A DNA stretch of 64,000 nucleotides. Origin: Mycobacterium avium subsp. avium. Lineage in GTDB: Bacteria; Actinomycetota; Actinomycetes; Mycobacteriales; Mycobacteriaceae. This document shows, in pieces, positions 29,423-41,028 of the stretch (the first letter of the stretch is position 1; each line of letters starts with the position of its first letter). Made by a program: the position numbers and the translations under genes. The stretch covers positions 1,612,001-1,676,000 of the forward strand of contig NZ_CP046507.1 in the NCBI RefSeq assembly GCF_009741445.1, given 5' to 3'. The notes below the pieces were generated by a model. The model saw only the letters and a list, made by a program, of their open reading frames with translations, ran no database searches and was not told the DNA's origin.

Positions 29423-30256
29423 ATGAGTCACGACCCGCCGGATCGCCCGGCCGACCCGCCGGATCAGGGTGCGGCGCACGGGCGCCACGAACTGCCGGGA
29501 AAGCAGCCCCGCCCGGCGATCGGGCCGCTGCGCCGCACCGGGTTGTCCGGGATGCTGCGCGGGGGCCGTTCCCGGTTCGGTTTCGGCACCCTGGCCGTGC
29601 TGTTGTGTCTGCTGCTGGGCATCGCGATCGTCACCCAGGTCCGCCAGACCGAATCGGGGGACTCGCTGGAGACGGCGCGGCCCGCGGACCTGTTGGTGTT
29701 GTTGGACTCGTTGCGGCAGCGCGAGGGCACGCTCAGCGCCGAGGTGAGCGAACTGCAGAACACGCTGAATTCACTTCAGGCGTCCGGCAATAACGACCAG
29801 GCCGCCATCCAGTCCGCGCAATCCCGGCTGGCGGCGCTGTCCATCCTGGTCGGCGCGGTGGGCGCCACCGGGCCCGGTGTCACCGTCACGATCGACGACC
29901 CCGCGCCGGGAGTGTCCCCCGAGGCGCTGCTCGACGTGGTCAACGAGCTGCGCGCCGCCGGCGCCGAGGCGCTCGAAGTCAACGACGCGCACCAGTCGGT
30001 GCGGGTGGGTGTGGACACCTGGGTGGCGGGTACGCCGGGGTCGTTGACCATCGACTCGAAAACGCTGTCGCCGTCGTATTCGATTCTGGCGATTGGCGAT
30101 CCGCCCACCCTGGCCGCGGCCATGAACATTCCCGGTGGCGCCCAGGACACCGTCAAGCGGGTGGGCGGACGGATGTCCGTCCAGCAGGCCGACCGGGTGG
30201 ACGTGACCACCTTGCGGCAACCAAAACCGCACCAATACGCTCAGCCCGTCAAGTGA
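29423..30256 (+). CDS. DUF881 membrane protein (Rv1825-like)
   Basis: A 277-residue protein with a Pro-rich cytosolic N-terminus, one membrane helix ([19 protein letters not shown]), a probable coiled coil ([20 protein letters not shown]) and a DUF881 domain. It is a paralogue of the gene at 28095, sharing [14 protein letters not shown]-like and [10 protein letters not shown] blocks. GAGGTGA is close before ATG 29423. It ends next to gcvH and may be co-transcribed with it. Function unknown. Confidence 0.88.
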   Translation: MSHDPPDRPADPPDQGAAHGRHELPGKQPRPAIGPLRRTGLSGMLRGGRSRFGFGTLAVLLCLLLGIAIVTQVRQTESGDSLETARPADLLVLLDSLRQREGTLSAEVSELQNTLNSLQASGNNDQAAIQSAQSRLAALSILVGAVGATGPGVTVTIDDPAPGVSPEALLDVVNELRAAGAEALEVNDAHQSVRVGVDTWVAGTPGSLTIDSKTLSPSYSILAIGDPPTLAAAMNIPGGAQDTVKRVGGRMSVQQADRVDVTTLRQPKPHQYAQPVK

Positions 30257-30282
30257 GCAACTCCCGAACAGACAGGATCACC

Positions 30283-30681
30283 GTGAGCGACATCCCGCCC
30301 GACCTGCACTACACCGCCGAACACGAATGGGTTTGCCGAAGCGGTGATGACACCGTGCGGGTGGGCATCACCGACTTCGCCCAGTCGGCGTTGGGTGACG
30401 TCGTTTTCGTTCAGCTGCCCGAGGTGGGCGCGCAGCTGACCGCCGGGGAATCCTTCGGCGAGGTCGAATCCACGAAATCGGTGTCGGACCTCTACGCCCC
30501 GGTGTCGGGCACGGTGACGGCGGTCAACACCGACCTGGAAGGCAGCCCGCAGCTGGTCAACTCCGACCCGTACGGGGCCGGCTGGTTGCTGGATGTCCAG
30601 GTGTCCGACGCCGCCGCCTTGGAGTCGGCCATCACCGCACTGCTCGACGCCGAGGCCTACCGCGGAACGCTGACCGAATGA
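30283..30681 (+). CDS. gcvH: GcvH, glycine cleavage system H protein
   Basis: A 132-residue lipoyl carrier. The lipoylation site is Lys65 in [15 protein letters not shown]. It carries the aminomethyl group between the P, T and L proteins of the glycine cleavage system. GTG 30283 is chosen because it gives the known start [15 protein letters not shown]; a GTG at 30253 overlapping the previous gene is possible. The P protein gene (gcvB) lies 3.4 kb downstream behind a glycine riboswitch. Confidence 0.95.
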   Translation: MSDIPPDLHYTAEHEWVCRSGDDTVRVGITDFAQSALGDVVFVQLPEVGAQLTAGESFGEVESTKSVSDLYAPVSGTVTAVNTDLEGSPQLVNSDPYGAGWLLDVQVSDAAALESAITALLDAEAYRGTLTE

Positions 30682-30991
30682 CGGTTGCTAATGTCCCTGC
30701 AGCCCGCCCGGCCAAGCGAGCGGTGCGGCCGGCACACGGGGGAAATCAACGTTTCGGATCGTCAGGTGGTGGGCGCATTGCGGCGACGTGCGCGGTACCG
30801 TCGACACATCGATCGGTGAAGGGATCCGTGCAGCGATCCGTGAAGGACCATTGAAGACCGTTGAATGACACGTGTAAGACACTGAAACTACGAGACGGCA
30901 GTAATCGGCATACCGGGCGGACGAGCCCGGTGCGACGGCCGGCCGAGCGGCCCGGACAGACAACGCCACAGCGGCCAGTGAGGAGCAGCGC
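30682..30991. other. Intergenic region upstream of garA with a 12-bp tandem repeat
   Basis: No gene is supported. Three 12-bp units at 30811-30846 read GATCGGTGAAGG, GATCCGTGCAGC and GATCCGTGAAGG. They are about 145 bp before the garA start and are followed by the looser echoes ACCATTGAAG and ACCGTTGAATG. This is probably the promoter and leader of the garA operon. Confidence 0.6.
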
Positions 30992-31471
30992 GTGACGGAC
31001 ATGGACTCTGGAAGTCAGGACCAGAACGGGGACGAAGTCACGGTAGAGACGACTTCCGTCTTCCGTGCCGACTTCCTCAACGAGCTGGACGCGCCCGCCC
31101 AGGCGGGCACCGAGAGCGCGGTCTCCGGGGTGGAGGGGTTGCCGGCGGGCTCGGCGTTGCTGGTCGTCAAGCGCGGACCCAATGCCGGATCGCGGTTTCT
31201 GCTCGACCAGGCCACCACCTCGGCGGGCCGGCACCCGGACAGCGACATTTTCCTCGACGACGTCACCGTCAGCCGCCGGCATGCCGAATTCAGGTTGGAA
31301 AACAACGAATTCAGCGTGGTCGACGTTGGTAGTCTCAACGGCACTTACGTCAACCGGGAACCCGTGGACTCCGCGGTGCTGGCCAACGGCGACGAAGTGC
31401 AGATCGGCAAGTTCCGCTTGGTGTTTTTGACCGGGCCCAAGCAAGGTGAGGACGGAGGATCTTCAGGCTAG
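30992..31471 (+). CDS. garA: GarA, FHA-domain regulator of 2-oxoglutarate metabolism
   Basis: A 159-residue protein. The conserved N-terminal ETTSVF gives phospho-acceptors Thr20 and Thr21 used by PknG and PknB. The FHA domain (about 55-140) has [20 protein letters not shown] and GSLNGTYVN. Unphosphorylated GarA binds and inhibits 2-oxoglutarate dehydrogenase and glutamate dehydrogenase and activates glutamate synthase; phosphorylation makes it bind itself. Start is GTG 30992. The stop shares a base with the start of the MerR gene downstream, so the two are coupled. Confidence 0.96.
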   Translation: MTDMDSGSQDQNGDEVTVETTSVFRADFLNELDAPAQAGTESAVSGVEGLPAGSALLVVKRGPNAGSRFLLDQATTSAGRHPDSDIFLDDVTVSRRHAEFRLENNEFSVVDVGSLNGTYVNREPVDSAVLANGDEVQIGKFRLVFLTGPKQGEDGGSSG

Positions 31472-32223
31472 TGAGCGCACCCGATAGCTCGGCGCTGGCC
31501 GGGATGTCGATCGGGGCGGTCCTGGAATTGTTGAGGCCGGACTTCCCCGATGTCACCATCTCCAAGATTCGCTTCTTGGAGGCCGAAGGGCTGGTGACGC
31601 CGCAACGGGCCGCGTCGGGGTATCGAAGGTTCACCGCGTACGACTGCGCGCGGTTGCGTTTCATCCTTACGGCGCAGCGCGATCACTACCTGCCGCTCAA
31701 GGTCATCCGGGCGCAGCTGGACGCCCAACCCGACGGCGAGCTGCCGGCCTTCAACACCCCCTACACCGCCCCCCGGCTGGTGTCGGTGGCCGGAACCGAC
31801 GCCGGCGCCAACGCGGGCCTCGGCTCGGACACCTCGGCGGTGGCCCCGGCCCACGTCCGGCTCAGCCGCGAAGAGCTGCTGCGGCGCGCGGGCGTCGACG
31901 ACGAACTGCTGACGGCGTTGCTCAAGGCCGGGATCATCACCACCGGGCCCGCCGGGTTCTTCGACGAGCACGCCGTCGTCATCCTGCAGTGCGCGCGGGC
32001 GCTGTCGGACTACGGCGTCGAGCCGCGGCATCTGCGCGCGTTCCGCTCGGCAGCCGACCGGCAGTCGGACCTGATCGCCCAAATCGCCGGGCCGGTAGGC
32101 AAAGCCGGCAAGGCGGGCGCCCGCGATCGCGCCGACGACTTGGCGCGTGAGGTTGCGGCGCTGGCCATTACGTTGCACACGTCGTTGATCAAATCCGCCG
32201 TTCGCGACGTTCTCGATCGCTGA
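31471..32223 (+). CDS. MerR family regulator (Rv1828-like)
   Basis: A 250-residue protein with an N-terminal MerR winged helix, [19 protein letters not shown] then [20 protein letters not shown] and [14 protein letters not shown]. The middle has a low-complexity stretch; the C-terminal half is alpha-helical and ends with a probable dimerization helix. No metal-binding Cys pair is seen, so it is not a metal sensor of the classic type. It is coupled to garA by a one-base overlap, an arrangement kept in other mycobacteria. Target genes are not evident from the sequence. Confidence 0.88.
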   Translation: MSAPDSSALAGMSIGAVLELLRPDFPDVTISKIRFLEAEGLVTPQRAASGYRRFTAYDCARLRFILTAQRDHYLPLKVIRAQLDAQPDGELPAFNTPYTAPRLVSVAGTDAGANAGLGSDTSAVAPAHVRLSREELLRRAGVDDELLTALLKAGIITTGPAGFFDEHAVVILQCARALSDYGVEPRHLRAFRSAADRQSDLIAQIAGPVGKAGKAGARDRADDLAREVAALAITLHTSLIKSAVRDVLDR

Positions 32224-32335
32224 GGACTAGACTTCGGTCGACAGCTTGGTTTCGGCAGTGGGGCGGATTTTTGACCTCGCCGTCGCTGGCGAGTACCAAT
32301 TCAACCGGCGCCACTAATGCGGAGGGCAGACACAA

Positions 32336-32830
32336 ATGGGTGAAGTTCGTGTTGTCGGCATTCGCGTAGAGCAGCCGCAAAACCAGCCGGTGTTGTTACT
32401 GCGCGAAACCAACGGTGACCGTTACCTGCCGATCTGGATCGGTCAGTCAGAGGCTGCCGCGATCGCCCTCGAGCAGCAAGGCGTTGAGCCGCCTCGCCCG
32501 TTGACGCACGATTTGATCAGGGATGTCATTGCCGCGCTTGGACATTCGCTGAAAGAGGTGCGGATCGTCGATCTGCAGGAGGGGACTTTCTACGCCGACC
32601 TGGTGTTCGACCGCAACATCACGGTGTCGGCGCGCCCCTCGGATTCGGTGGCGATCGCGCTGCGCGTCGGTGTCCCCATCTACGTCGAGGAGGCGGTGCT
32701 GGCCCAGGCCGGGCTGCTGATTCCGGACGAGAGCGACGAGGAGGGCGGCACCGCCGTCCGCGAGGACGAGGTGGAGAAGTTCAAGGAATTCCTCGACAGC
32801 GTCTCGCCCGACGATTTCAAGGCCACCTAG
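32336..32830 (+). CDS. DUF151 bifunctional nuclease family protein (Rv1829-like)
   Basis: A 164-residue protein of the DUF151/BFN family. Family blocks include RETNGDRYLPIWIGQSEAAAIAL, RPLTHDLIRDVIAALG, IVDLQEGTFYADL and RPSDSVAIALRVGVPIYV. Related proteins have nuclease activity in plants and oxidoreductase-linked roles are also proposed. The acidic C-terminus (DESDEEGG) is typical. It stands between two MerR genes. Exact role unknown. Confidence 0.87.
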   Translation: MGEVRVVGIRVEQPQNQPVLLLRETNGDRYLPIWIGQSEAAAIALEQQGVEPPRPLTHDLIRDVIAALGHSLKEVRIVDLQEGTFYADLVFDRNITVSARPSDSVAIALRVGVPIYVEEAVLAQAGLLIPDESDEEGGTAVREDEVEKFKEFLDSVSPDDFKAT

Positions 32831-33113
32831 ACATCCGGCGCGCCCGCGACCAGCGCTTTGGGAACGACGCGGCGGCTGGATTAGCCTGGAGGGCGATATC
32901 ACGGATGCGTCTCAACTGGCGGCGTGATGTCGACACGCTGGCGGATAGCTCGCCCACTTGGGCCCGCGACGGCCATACTTTGAGGACGACTTCAGGCGCG
33001 GCGGCTATCGACAAGCGTAAGCTCACTAGCACTCGGGCCTGAGCAGACGTGGCTGCGATGCAGCCTTGGAGACGCAGCCACCGACGAGAGCGCGATCGCG
33101 GGAAGGAACCACC

Positions 33114-33743
33114 GTGAGCGAGCAGCCACGCCAAGAGCAGCTCAATTTGGCCGAGGACGGGAATGCGGGCACCGGTGAGCGCAGCGTCACCGCGGCCGCC
33201 GCGCCGGTCCAGCCCGGATTGTTCCCCGACGACTCGGTGCCCGACGAACTCGTCGGCTACCGCGGCCCGAGCGCCTGCCAGATCGCCGGCATCACCTACC
33301 GGCAGCTGGATTACTGGGCCCGCACCTCGCTGGTGGTGCCGTCGATCCGCAGCGCGGCGGGCTCCGGCAGCCAGCGGCTCTACTCCTTCAAAGACATCCT
33401 CGTGCTCAAGATCGTCAAGCGGCTGCTCGACACCGGCATCTCGCTGCACAACATCCGGGTGGCCGTCGACCACCTGCGCCAGCGCGGGGTGGAGGATCTG
33501 GCCAACATCACCCTGTTCTCCGACGGCACCACCGTGTACGAGTGCACGTCGGCCGAGGAGGTCGTCGACCTGCTGCAGGGCGGGCAGGGCGTGTTCGGCA
33601 TCGCGGTCTCCGGCGCCATGCGCGAGCTGACCGGCGTCATCGCGGACTTCCCCGGCGAGCGGGCCGACGGCGGCGAGTCGATCGCCGAGCCGGAGGACGA
33701 GCTGGCGTCCCGGCGCAAGCACCGCGACCGCAAGATCGGCTGA
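33114..33743 (+). CDS. MerR family regulator (Rv1830-like)
   Basis: A 209-residue regulator. The MerR helix-turn-helix starts [20 protein letters not shown] and continues [20 protein letters not shown] (about residues 56-100), followed by [14 protein letters not shown]. The acidic and basic C-terminus ([11 protein letters not shown]) is unusual for MerR proteins. GTG 33114 has a good site (GGAAGGA, 33101-33107); a longer frame opens at 33066. The M. tuberculosis counterpart affects cell division genes in some reports; here only the family assignment is certain. The glycine riboswitch begins about 60 bp after the stop. Confidence 0.87.
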   Translation: MSEQPRQEQLNLAEDGNAGTGERSVTAAAAPVQPGLFPDDSVPDELVGYRGPSACQIAGITYRQLDYWARTSLVVPSIRSAAGSGSQRLYSFKDILVLKIVKRLLDTGISLHNIRVAVDHLRQRGVEDLANITLFSDGTTVYECTSAEEVVDLLQGGQGVFGIAVSGAMRELTGVIADFPGERADGGESIAEPEDELASRRKHRDRKIG

Positions 33744-33804
33744 TCACGCCCGGCGCCGCGCGCGTGGGCGGCCGGCGCGGGCGGGTAAACTGGGCGGCGC
33801 ATCG

Positions 33805-34025
33805 CATTCGAGCGGGAGAGTTCCGTGACGGCCAGTCACGGACGCCGAAGGAGCAACACCTCTCCGTCAACCTCTCAGGCACCCGGACCGCACGAAACAT
33901 GATGCCTCTGGAAAGCGGTGCCGGCCTTCGGGCCCGCACCCGCCGATGGGGAAAGGCGGCCGCGACAGCATCGGCCGCCGAATCTCTCAGGCGCCCGGCG
34001 AACGGGTGAAGACAGAGGGAGAGGA
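33805..34025 (+). promoter_or_regulatory. Tandem glycine riboswitch (gcvT element)
   Basis: Two aptamers lie in series. The first has GCGGGAGAG near 33812, GCCGAAGGAGCAAC near 33842 and CTCTCAGGCACCCGGACCGC near 33870. The second has CGATGGGGAAAGGCGG near 33942 and CTCTCAGGCGCCCGGCGAAC near 33983, with AGAGGGAGAGGA after it. These are the conserved gcvT-element blocks. Glycine binding turns on glycine cleavage genes; the target is gcvB, whose start is about 50 bp downstream. Confidence 0.92.
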
Positions 34026-34076
34026 CCACCGCAGCACCGCCGTCCTCGCCCCGAGCGTCTTCGTCAGGAGTTTCCC

Positions 34077-36902
<2,826 letters not shown>

Positions 36903-36929
36903 CCCGTTCGTCTTGTGCCCGTTGCCCGA

Positions 36930-37619
36930 TCAGCCGGGTAGCGCCGCCGGGGCCGGCAGCACCAGCGGCACCAGGTACCGGCGGGCGAAATCGCGGGCCT
37001 CGGCGAGGTTGTAGACCGGGATGACGGACTTGGGCGTCTCGATGAGCGAGATGATCAGCCGCCCGATCATCTCACCGACCACCTCGGTGTCGAGGTCGTC
37101 GGCCAGTTCACCGCGCTCCTGCCAGCGGCGCAACCAACTCGCGATGTAGGTGCGCGAGATGGCGATCAGATGCTCGTCGGTCAGGAACGCGGACAGCTCG
37201 CCGGCCGCGGGCGATTCCCGGATGCTGCGGGTCAGCAGCTTGGGGGCCGACGCTTCGTGGACGAACGCGGCGAACACCTCGGCGATGCCTTCCTCGGCGC
37301 TCGCCGCGCGGCCCGCGACGTCGGAGATCAGGGTGCTCAGCCGCACGGATTCGTCGATGATGGTCAGGCGCACCAGGTTTCGCTTGTGCCGGAAGCGGCG
37401 GTAGACGGTGGCCACGCCGACGCCGGCCGCGTCGGCGATGTCCTGCATGGTGGTGTTGGAGAAGCCGCGCTCGGTGAAACAGGTGCGCGCCGCGGTGACG
37501 ATGGTGCGGGCGGTCGGATCGAGGGTGGCCAGGCCGTCGGGCAGCAAGCCGAGCAGCATCGCGGGGTCAACCATCTGGCCTCCAGCCGATCGGGGTCTCG
37601 ACGCGGTATCGGGACTCAT
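36930..37619 (-). CDS. TetR family transcriptional regulator
   Basis: A 229-residue regulator with TetR helix-turn-helix SNTTMQDIADAAGVGVATVY then RRFRHKRNLV (about residues 54-85) and a helical C-terminal domain. It starts 10 bp after the stop of the MpaB-type gene on the same strand, so the two are probably one operon read leftwards. An inverted repeat GATAGAA/TTCTATC at 38692-38716 ahead of that operon is its likely operator. The pair takes the place of the dehalogenase-lipase genes I recall here in M. tuberculosis. Confidence 0.88.
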   Translation of the reverse strand: MSPDTASRPRSAGGQMVDPAMLLGLLPDGLATLDPTARTIVTAARTCFTERGFSNTTMQDIADAAGVGVATVYRRFRHKRNLVRLTIIDESVRLSTLISDVAGRAASAEEGIAEVFAAFVHEASAPKLLTRSIRESPAAGELSAFLTDEHLIAISRTYIASWLRRWQERGELADDLDTEVVGEMIGRLIISLIETPKSVIPVYNLAEARDFARRYLVPLVLPAPAALPG

Positions 37620-37629
37620 CCTGCCGAAT

Positions 37630-38607
37630 CTAACCGCGGCCCGGCGCGGCGAACGAATCCAGCAACACCGAACGATAGCGGTCGCGCAGCCGCTCGTACT
37701 GGTACCGGTTGTACGCCAAGGGCTCCAGGGTGAGCCGGCGCGGCAGCCATCGCCAGCCCAGCTGCAGCGCAGCGACGTAGACGGCGAACTCGGCCTGCTC
37801 CCGCGCGCCCCAGCGCACCCCGAGCAGCCGGCGCATGGTGGGGTGGGCGACCGCGGCCGAGCACACCACCACCGGCCGCGCGGCCAGCGAGGTCAGCACC
37901 GGCCAGACCAGTCGCAGCACCGGCCGCAGCTGGCGAGGCAACAGCCCCGGGACCGGTGGCGCCACGAAGCTGCGGCTGGCGAATTGCAGAAACTCGTTGT
38001 CCGCCAAGTGTTTTGCGGCGACGGTGTCGTAGTAGTCGAGCATCTCGTCCAGGGTGGCCGGCAGCTTGCCCTGCTTGCTGGGCAGCTCGAGGAATTGCAG
38101 TTCGCGGCGCAGCGTCTGATACACGACTTCCTTCTCGTCGGTGCTCAGCCGGCGCCCGCACACCCGCAGGTAAGCCTGATACAGCAGGTTGAGGCCGCTG
38201 ACCGCCACCCAGGTCCACAACTCGGGGTCCAGGGCGCTGTAGCGGGTGTCGCTGAACGCCCCCTTGCCGGTGCCGCGCACGTCGCGATGCAGTCGTTTGA
38301 GGTCGGCCCGCGACGCCTCGACGTCGGAGCTGTCACCGAAGGCCGCAAGGGCGGTGAACGCGGCGCTGCGGATGCCGCGGTCGGTGAAATTGTCGGCGAA
38401 CCGCCCGCTGCGGTCCACCGCCGCCGCGATCTCCCGATGCGCCACCTGGTCGAGGGCCAGCCGGCCGAAGGCCGCCGCCAACGGCGAGCCCGCGAACCAC
38501 CGGACGTCCTCGGCCAACGCCCGGTGCGCGTCCGGCTGATCGGGTTCGGCCAGGGCCGTCGCCGCGGAATCGTTGCCGCGCCGGCTGATTCGGCTTGTCG
38601 TCGCCAT
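37630..38607 (-). CDS. MpaB-type (DUF2236) oxygenase family protein
   Basis: A 325-residue alpha-helical protein of the DUF2236 family, which includes latex-clearing and mycophenolic acid oxygenases with a haem-like b-type cofactor. Family blocks are AFTALAAFGDSSDVEAS, LHRDVRGTGKGAFSDTRYSA and DPELWTWVAVSG. The His in LHRDV is the candidate ligand. ATG 38607 follows AAGGAGAAGC. It is paired with a TetR gene. Substrate unknown. A second MpaB-type gene sits at 60364. Confidence 0.85.
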   Translation of the reverse strand: MATTSRISRRGNDSAATALAEPDQPDAHRALAEDVRWFAGSPLAAAFGRLALDQVAHREIAAAVDRSGRFADNFTDRGIRSAAFTALAAFGDSSDVEASRADLKRLHRDVRGTGKGAFSDTRYSALDPELWTWVAVSGLNLLYQAYLRVCGRRLSTDEKEVVYQTLRRELQFLELPSKQGKLPATLDEMLDYYDTVAAKHLADNEFLQFASRSFVAPPVPGLLPRQLRPVLRLVWPVLTSLAARPVVVCSAAVAHPTMRRLLGVRWGAREQAEFAVYVAALQLGWRWLPRRLTLEPLAYNRYQYERLRDRYRSVLLDSFAAPGRG

Positions 38608-38691
38608 ACCGCTTCTCCTTGAGTGGGTGGGTGGGTGGTGGCCCGCGACGGTTGGCCCGGCCGGCCTGTCGCGCCTGCCCGGGTCAGCGTT

Positions 38692-38716
38692 GATAGAAAT
38701 CCAATTTTGTTCTATC
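38692..38716. promoter_or_regulatory. Inverted repeat, probable TetR operator
   Basis: GATAGAA and TTCTATC form perfect 7-bp arms with an 11-bp spacer, about 85 bp upstream of the MpaB-type gene. It is an AT-rich island in GC-rich DNA, as expected for a promoter. Binding by the adjacent TetR protein is inferred. Confidence 0.5.
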
Positions 38717-38876
38717 GCTGAGTGTGGCACAGACGGCGCCCGTGCGACAGAGGCTCGGCGCGATTTGTCCATGATTGCGCGCGATCCCGGCGGCGGGTCG
38801 CCCGCGGCCCCCGCGGGCGCGGTAGTCCCTAAGGCGCGGATCTATCACCGGCCAATGGGGGACGGCGCCCGGCCGC

Positions 38877-40928
38877 TCAGCTCAGGAAGGCGTTGACCGC
38901 GGTCGCCAGGTCCGGGGAGGCCGACGTCGCGAGGTTCTGATAGCTGCCGCCGCTGAGCTGGGCGACCGCCTCCCAGGTGGTGCGGTCCGGGTCGGCGCCG
39001 AAATCGATGATGTTCACCGCGATCGGCTTGGCCGGATCGGCGCTCTTGCGGATGAAGTCCTGCAGCCCGGGCCCGTCCAGGGTCTGGTCGGTGTGCGGGC
39101 CGGCGGTGATGACCAGAATCGAATTCGTCTGCCCCGCATGATAATTGGACTGCATGTCCTGGTAGATCATGCGCAGCGTGGTGAACGACACCGCGCCGCC
39201 GCTCGACGAGTACTGCTTGTCCAGCGCGGCCGACAGCGCCGCCGAACGCGGCTGCCCGTTGACCGGGTCGGCCAGCGGGCCGCTGGTGACCTCCGAGCGT
39301 CCCTCGTGACCGTCGAACGTCCACAGGCCGACCACGGCGCTGGCCGGCAGCGCCTTGATCTTGTCCTGAAGCGCTCCAATGACATTGGCCAGCCGGGATT
39401 TCCCGCCTTCCTGGCCGGGCATCGACTGGTCGAGCATGATCGTGGTGGCCTGCCCGGTCGACGGGCTGGCCATCGCCTCGGCCAGCGTCGCGCGCATCGC
39501 GTCGTCGCCGACCGACAGGGTCGACGGCAGCGCCGGGAAGGTGGTCACCGGGCTGCTCGGCGGTTTGACCCCGTTGACGCGGAAGCCCGCCTTCGCCAGC
39601 TTGGCCAGCTGGTCGGACTTGTGCATGAACCGGGAGAACTCGCTGGCGGCCGAGGCCTGTTCGCGGGTCAGCCACGACCCGCTGAGCAGCACGGTGGGGT
39701 AGTCGGCCACCGCCGCGGCACCCGGCGGCAGCCAGGAAGCCAAGGCGCCCTTGGTATCCGGCAGCGATTGCCCGCGCTGGAACAGCTGCTGTTCGGTGGT
39801 GACCACCGCGTGCACCGGCGCGCTCGCCGGGTCCCCGGGCTTGAGCAACGTGTTCATCGCCTCGGTCAGCGAGTTGTCGGCCAGCTTGGGTTGCGCGCTC
39901 AGCAGCGTGCGCACCGCGCCGGTGCCCTGCGTCACCGGCGCGCCCGGGGGCACCGACGCGGCCGCCACCGCCTCGCCGGCCAGGAACGCCGCATCCCCGT
40001 TGCCGGTCATCGGCAGCGCCAACCGCAGCGACCCCCACGCGGGTAAGTTCAATCCCGCCAACGCATTCGGGTTGGTCTGCAACCCGGGCAGTGCCGCCCA
40101 GTTCTGACCCGACAGGGCCGGCAGCAGTTCCGGGCGGACGGCCAGCACCACCGGCGAGCTGGCCAGCGAATGGCTCTCGGTGATGGTCTTCTGGGCGGTG
40201 GCGCCGGCCAGCCGCGCCGCGGAGACCGAGCTGCCCGGAATCCACAGTGCCGGTTGCCCACCGAGTTCCGCGGGCCACTTGCCGATGAAGCCGTTGAGCA
40301 CGGCGTCGGAGCCGGCCGGCTTGACGCTGACCACCATGCAGTGATCGCCGATCGGGCCGGCCGACTTGTTGAAGCTCTCGGCGAATTGCCCGATGGCGTC
40401 GGCGATCGACGGGTCGGCGACGACCGGGACCTGCTCCTGGCCGCCGACGCAGCGCCCGGCCGCGGTGTGCGAACGCTTGGACAGCGCGTCACCGAAGAAG
40501 CGCCACAGGATCACCGACCCGACCACCACGACGACGGCGACCAGCGCCACGATCACGCCGATGCTGACCCCGCGGCGACCACCCTCGCTGCGATGCCCGC
40601 CGCGCCAATCGAGCCGGCGTGCGCGCAGTGACGGCGCCGACGCCGGCGATTCCTGCGAACCGGACGGGGCCGGCCGGCGCGACGGGAACTCGGGGTAGTC
40701 GTCGGGGTCCTCGTCGACGAGATCCTCGCCGGGCGCGAACTCCTCGGGCGCGTAGTCGTCGTCGGCGACGAAGTCCGCGTCGGGGTAGCGCCGTTCGTCC
40801 GGGTAGTAGCCCTCGTCCGGCGCGCCTTGCGCGTCGAAGGCGTAGGCGTCGTCGCGCTCGTCGACCGGGTGGTCGGGCGATGGCTCGTCGAGGAAGTCGT
40901 CGGGGTCGGGCGCACTGTGCCTACCCAT
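38877..40928 (-). CDS. Membrane-anchored vWA/substrate-binding-like protein (Rv1836c-like)
   Basis: A 683-residue protein. An acidic, disordered N-terminus (about 1-115) leads to one membrane helix (VSIGVIVALVAVVVVVGSVI), then a large extracytoplasmic part. The first portion resembles periplasmic binding proteins; the C-terminal 200 residues form a von Willebrand A-like domain, with IMLDQSMPGQEGG at the metal-site position. The usual DxSxS motif reads DQSMP, so metal binding may be altered. It lies downstream of glcB on the same strand. Role unknown; adhesion or envelope sensing is only a guess. Confidence 0.8.
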   Translation of the reverse strand: MGRHSAPDPDDFLDEPSPDHPVDERDDAYAFDAQGAPDEGYYPDERRYPDADFVADDDYAPEEFAPGEDLVDEDPDDYPEFPSRRPAPSGSQESPASAPSLRARRLDWRGGHRSEGGRRGVSIGVIVALVAVVVVVGSVILWRFFGDALSKRSHTAAGRCVGGQEQVPVVADPSIADAIGQFAESFNKSAGPIGDHCMVVSVKPAGSDAVLNGFIGKWPAELGGQPALWIPGSSVSAARLAGATAQKTITESHSLASSPVVLAVRPELLPALSGQNWAALPGLQTNPNALAGLNLPAWGSLRLALPMTGNGDAAFLAGEAVAAASVPPGAPVTQGTGAVRTLLSAQPKLADNSLTEAMNTLLKPGDPASAPVHAVVTTEQQLFQRGQSLPDTKGALASWLPPGAAAVADYPTVLLSGSWLTREQASAASEFSRFMHKSDQLAKLAKAGFRVNGVKPPSSPVTTFPALPSTLSVGDDAMRATLAEAMASPSTGQATTIMLDQSMPGQEGGKSRLANVIGALQDKIKALPASAVVGLWTFDGHEGRSEVTSGPLADPVNGQPRSAALSAALDKQYSSSGGAVSFTTLRMIYQDMQSNYHAGQTNSILVITAGPHTDQTLDGPGLQDFIRKSADPAKPIAVNIIDFGADPDRTTWEAVAQLSGGSYQNLATSASPDLATAVNAFLS

Positions 40929-41028
40929 CGTGGTGCCCGCGGCCTTTCCGTCGATCCAGCGATAATCCGGCGCCGATTTTAGTCATCAGCGGAACTATGA
41001 CATGACCGAGCGCGATTCGGGCGCAGGC

